Shown: piece after piece, positions 49,029-49,211 of the stretch
Layout of the letters: every line of letters starts with the position of its first letter
How positions within the stretch are numbered: the first letter of the stretch is position 1
Source: Flavobacteriales bacterium
Lineage (GTDB): Bacteria; Bacteroidota; Bacteroidia; Flavobacteriales_F; PHOS-HE28
DNA length: 49,211 nt
NCBI GenBank assembly: GCA_020635695.1
Contig: JACJZH010000015.1
Coordinates: 1 to 49,211, forward strand
Reading direction: 5' to 3'
Notes under the pieces: model-generated
Told to the model about the DNA's origin: nothing
The model's input: only the letters and a program-made list of their open reading frames with translations
Databases searched by the model: none
Program-made: the position numbers and the translations under genes

Positions 49029-49211
49029 CTACCCCCACACATACACCCGCTTCACCCGCTGCGAAATGCTCGTGAGCGCCTCGTACGGGATCGTCCCCAG
49101 GTCCTCCGCGAACTGCTGCACCGGGTGTGCGGCATCGAAGACCACCGCGGCGTCGCCGGGTTCGCAGGGGATGCCGGTCACGTCCACCATGCACATGTCC
49201 ATGCAGATGCT
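49029..49211 (-). CDS. Alanine racemase C-terminal end, partial (possible MurF-Alr fusion)
   Basis: The last 60 codons of a gene whose start lies outside the window. SICMDMCMVDVTGIP matches the alanine racemase SMDM region that lines the active site, followed by the metal- and beta-strand end GDAAVVFDAAHP and the terminal LGTIPYEALTSISQRVKRVYVWG motif typical of Alr (shown in part as TIPYEALTSISQRVKRVYV). Alr makes D-alanine for peptidoglycan. In many Flavobacteria this domain is the C-terminal half of a MurF-Alr fusion, but the left half cannot be seen here. The stop is TAG at 49029-49031. Confidence 0.88.
   Translation of the reverse strand, partial: SICMDMCMVDVTGIPCEPGDAAVVFDAAHPVQQFAEDLGTIPYEALTSISQRVKRVYVWG

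Overview
This window looks like a chromosomal segment of a high-GC member of the Bacteroidota, most likely an uncultured Flavobacteriales-type bacterium. The evidence is a set of lineage-typical genes (DUF4270, DUF4271, DUF3109, an IgGFc-like surface protein, a PepSY-like protein, a C-terminal T9SS-type sorting domain), the Flavobacteria-style order DUF4271-hemD-rnpA-yidD-S41 peptidase, lipoproteins with short lipoboxes, almost no Shine-Dalgarno sequences, and about two dozen -7 promoter boxes of the Bacteroidota type TAnnTTTG (variants TTCG, TTGC, TTAG). No integrase, transposase, phage gene or CRISPR array was seen. The window is mostly housekeeping with one small cassette that looks accessory.

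Layout, left to right. 1-5045: a truncated surface protein, the operon comF - msrC - Ig-like lipoprotein (minus strand), and a membrane-anchored coiled-coil protein. 5047-12166: a 1,170-residue outer-membrane protein, an orphan peptide-binding lipoprotein, an unknown protein and an OmpA-family lipoprotein. 12213-15368: a tight run of alpha/beta hydrolase, beta-lactamase-fold serine hydrolase and HI0933-like flavoprotein. 15375-20409 (minus): panC, then panD - flippase-like membrane protein - heptose adenylyltransferase - radA, then a DUF202 membrane protein and a PepSY-like protein. 20516-24554 (plus): a half-length, probably non-catalytic glycogen-synthase-like protein, a DUF4270 lipoprotein and glmS. 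24541-28268: TM2 protein, superoxide dismutase, a helical-repeat lipoprotein, an S41 peptidase with dCMP deaminase, and tRNA-Leu(CAA).

28289-31073 holds glyS and a DUF3109 gene. Between their promoters sits a small cassette: a four-helix-bundle (23S rRNA intervening-sequence type) ORF whose stop codon lies in a 7-bp tandem-repeat array, with repeats of the same family in inverted orientation on the other side. This is the best candidate for something undescribed. 31440-35068: class Ia ribonucleotide reductase (nrdB then nrdA), preceded by a 366-bp region with a predicted structured leader. 35130-38843 (minus): an MBOAT O-acyltransferase with its SGNH-like partner, and a glutaryl-CoA-dehydrogenase-like enzyme. 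38900-44248 (plus): DUF4271, hemD, rnpA, yidD, a second S41 peptidase and an O-antigen-ligase-like protein. 44245-45982 (minus): two LPS-type glycosyltransferases. 46147-48918 (minus): a secreted S8 protease with a non-canonical Asp position. The right edge carries the last 60 codons of alanine racemase (probably a MurF-Alr fusion).

Functionally, envelope building recurs (glmS, heptose activation, heptosyltransferase, WaaE-like transferase, O-antigen ligase, MBOAT, flippase-like protein, alanine racemase), together with nucleotide supply (nrdAB, dCMP deaminase), CoA precursor synthesis (panC, panD) and RNA maturation (rnpA, glyS, tRNA-Leu). A window-wide feature is how close many -7 boxes lie to start codons, which predicts leaderless or nearly leaderless mRNAs for about eight genes. 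All family assignments come from reading motifs by eye; no database search was made.
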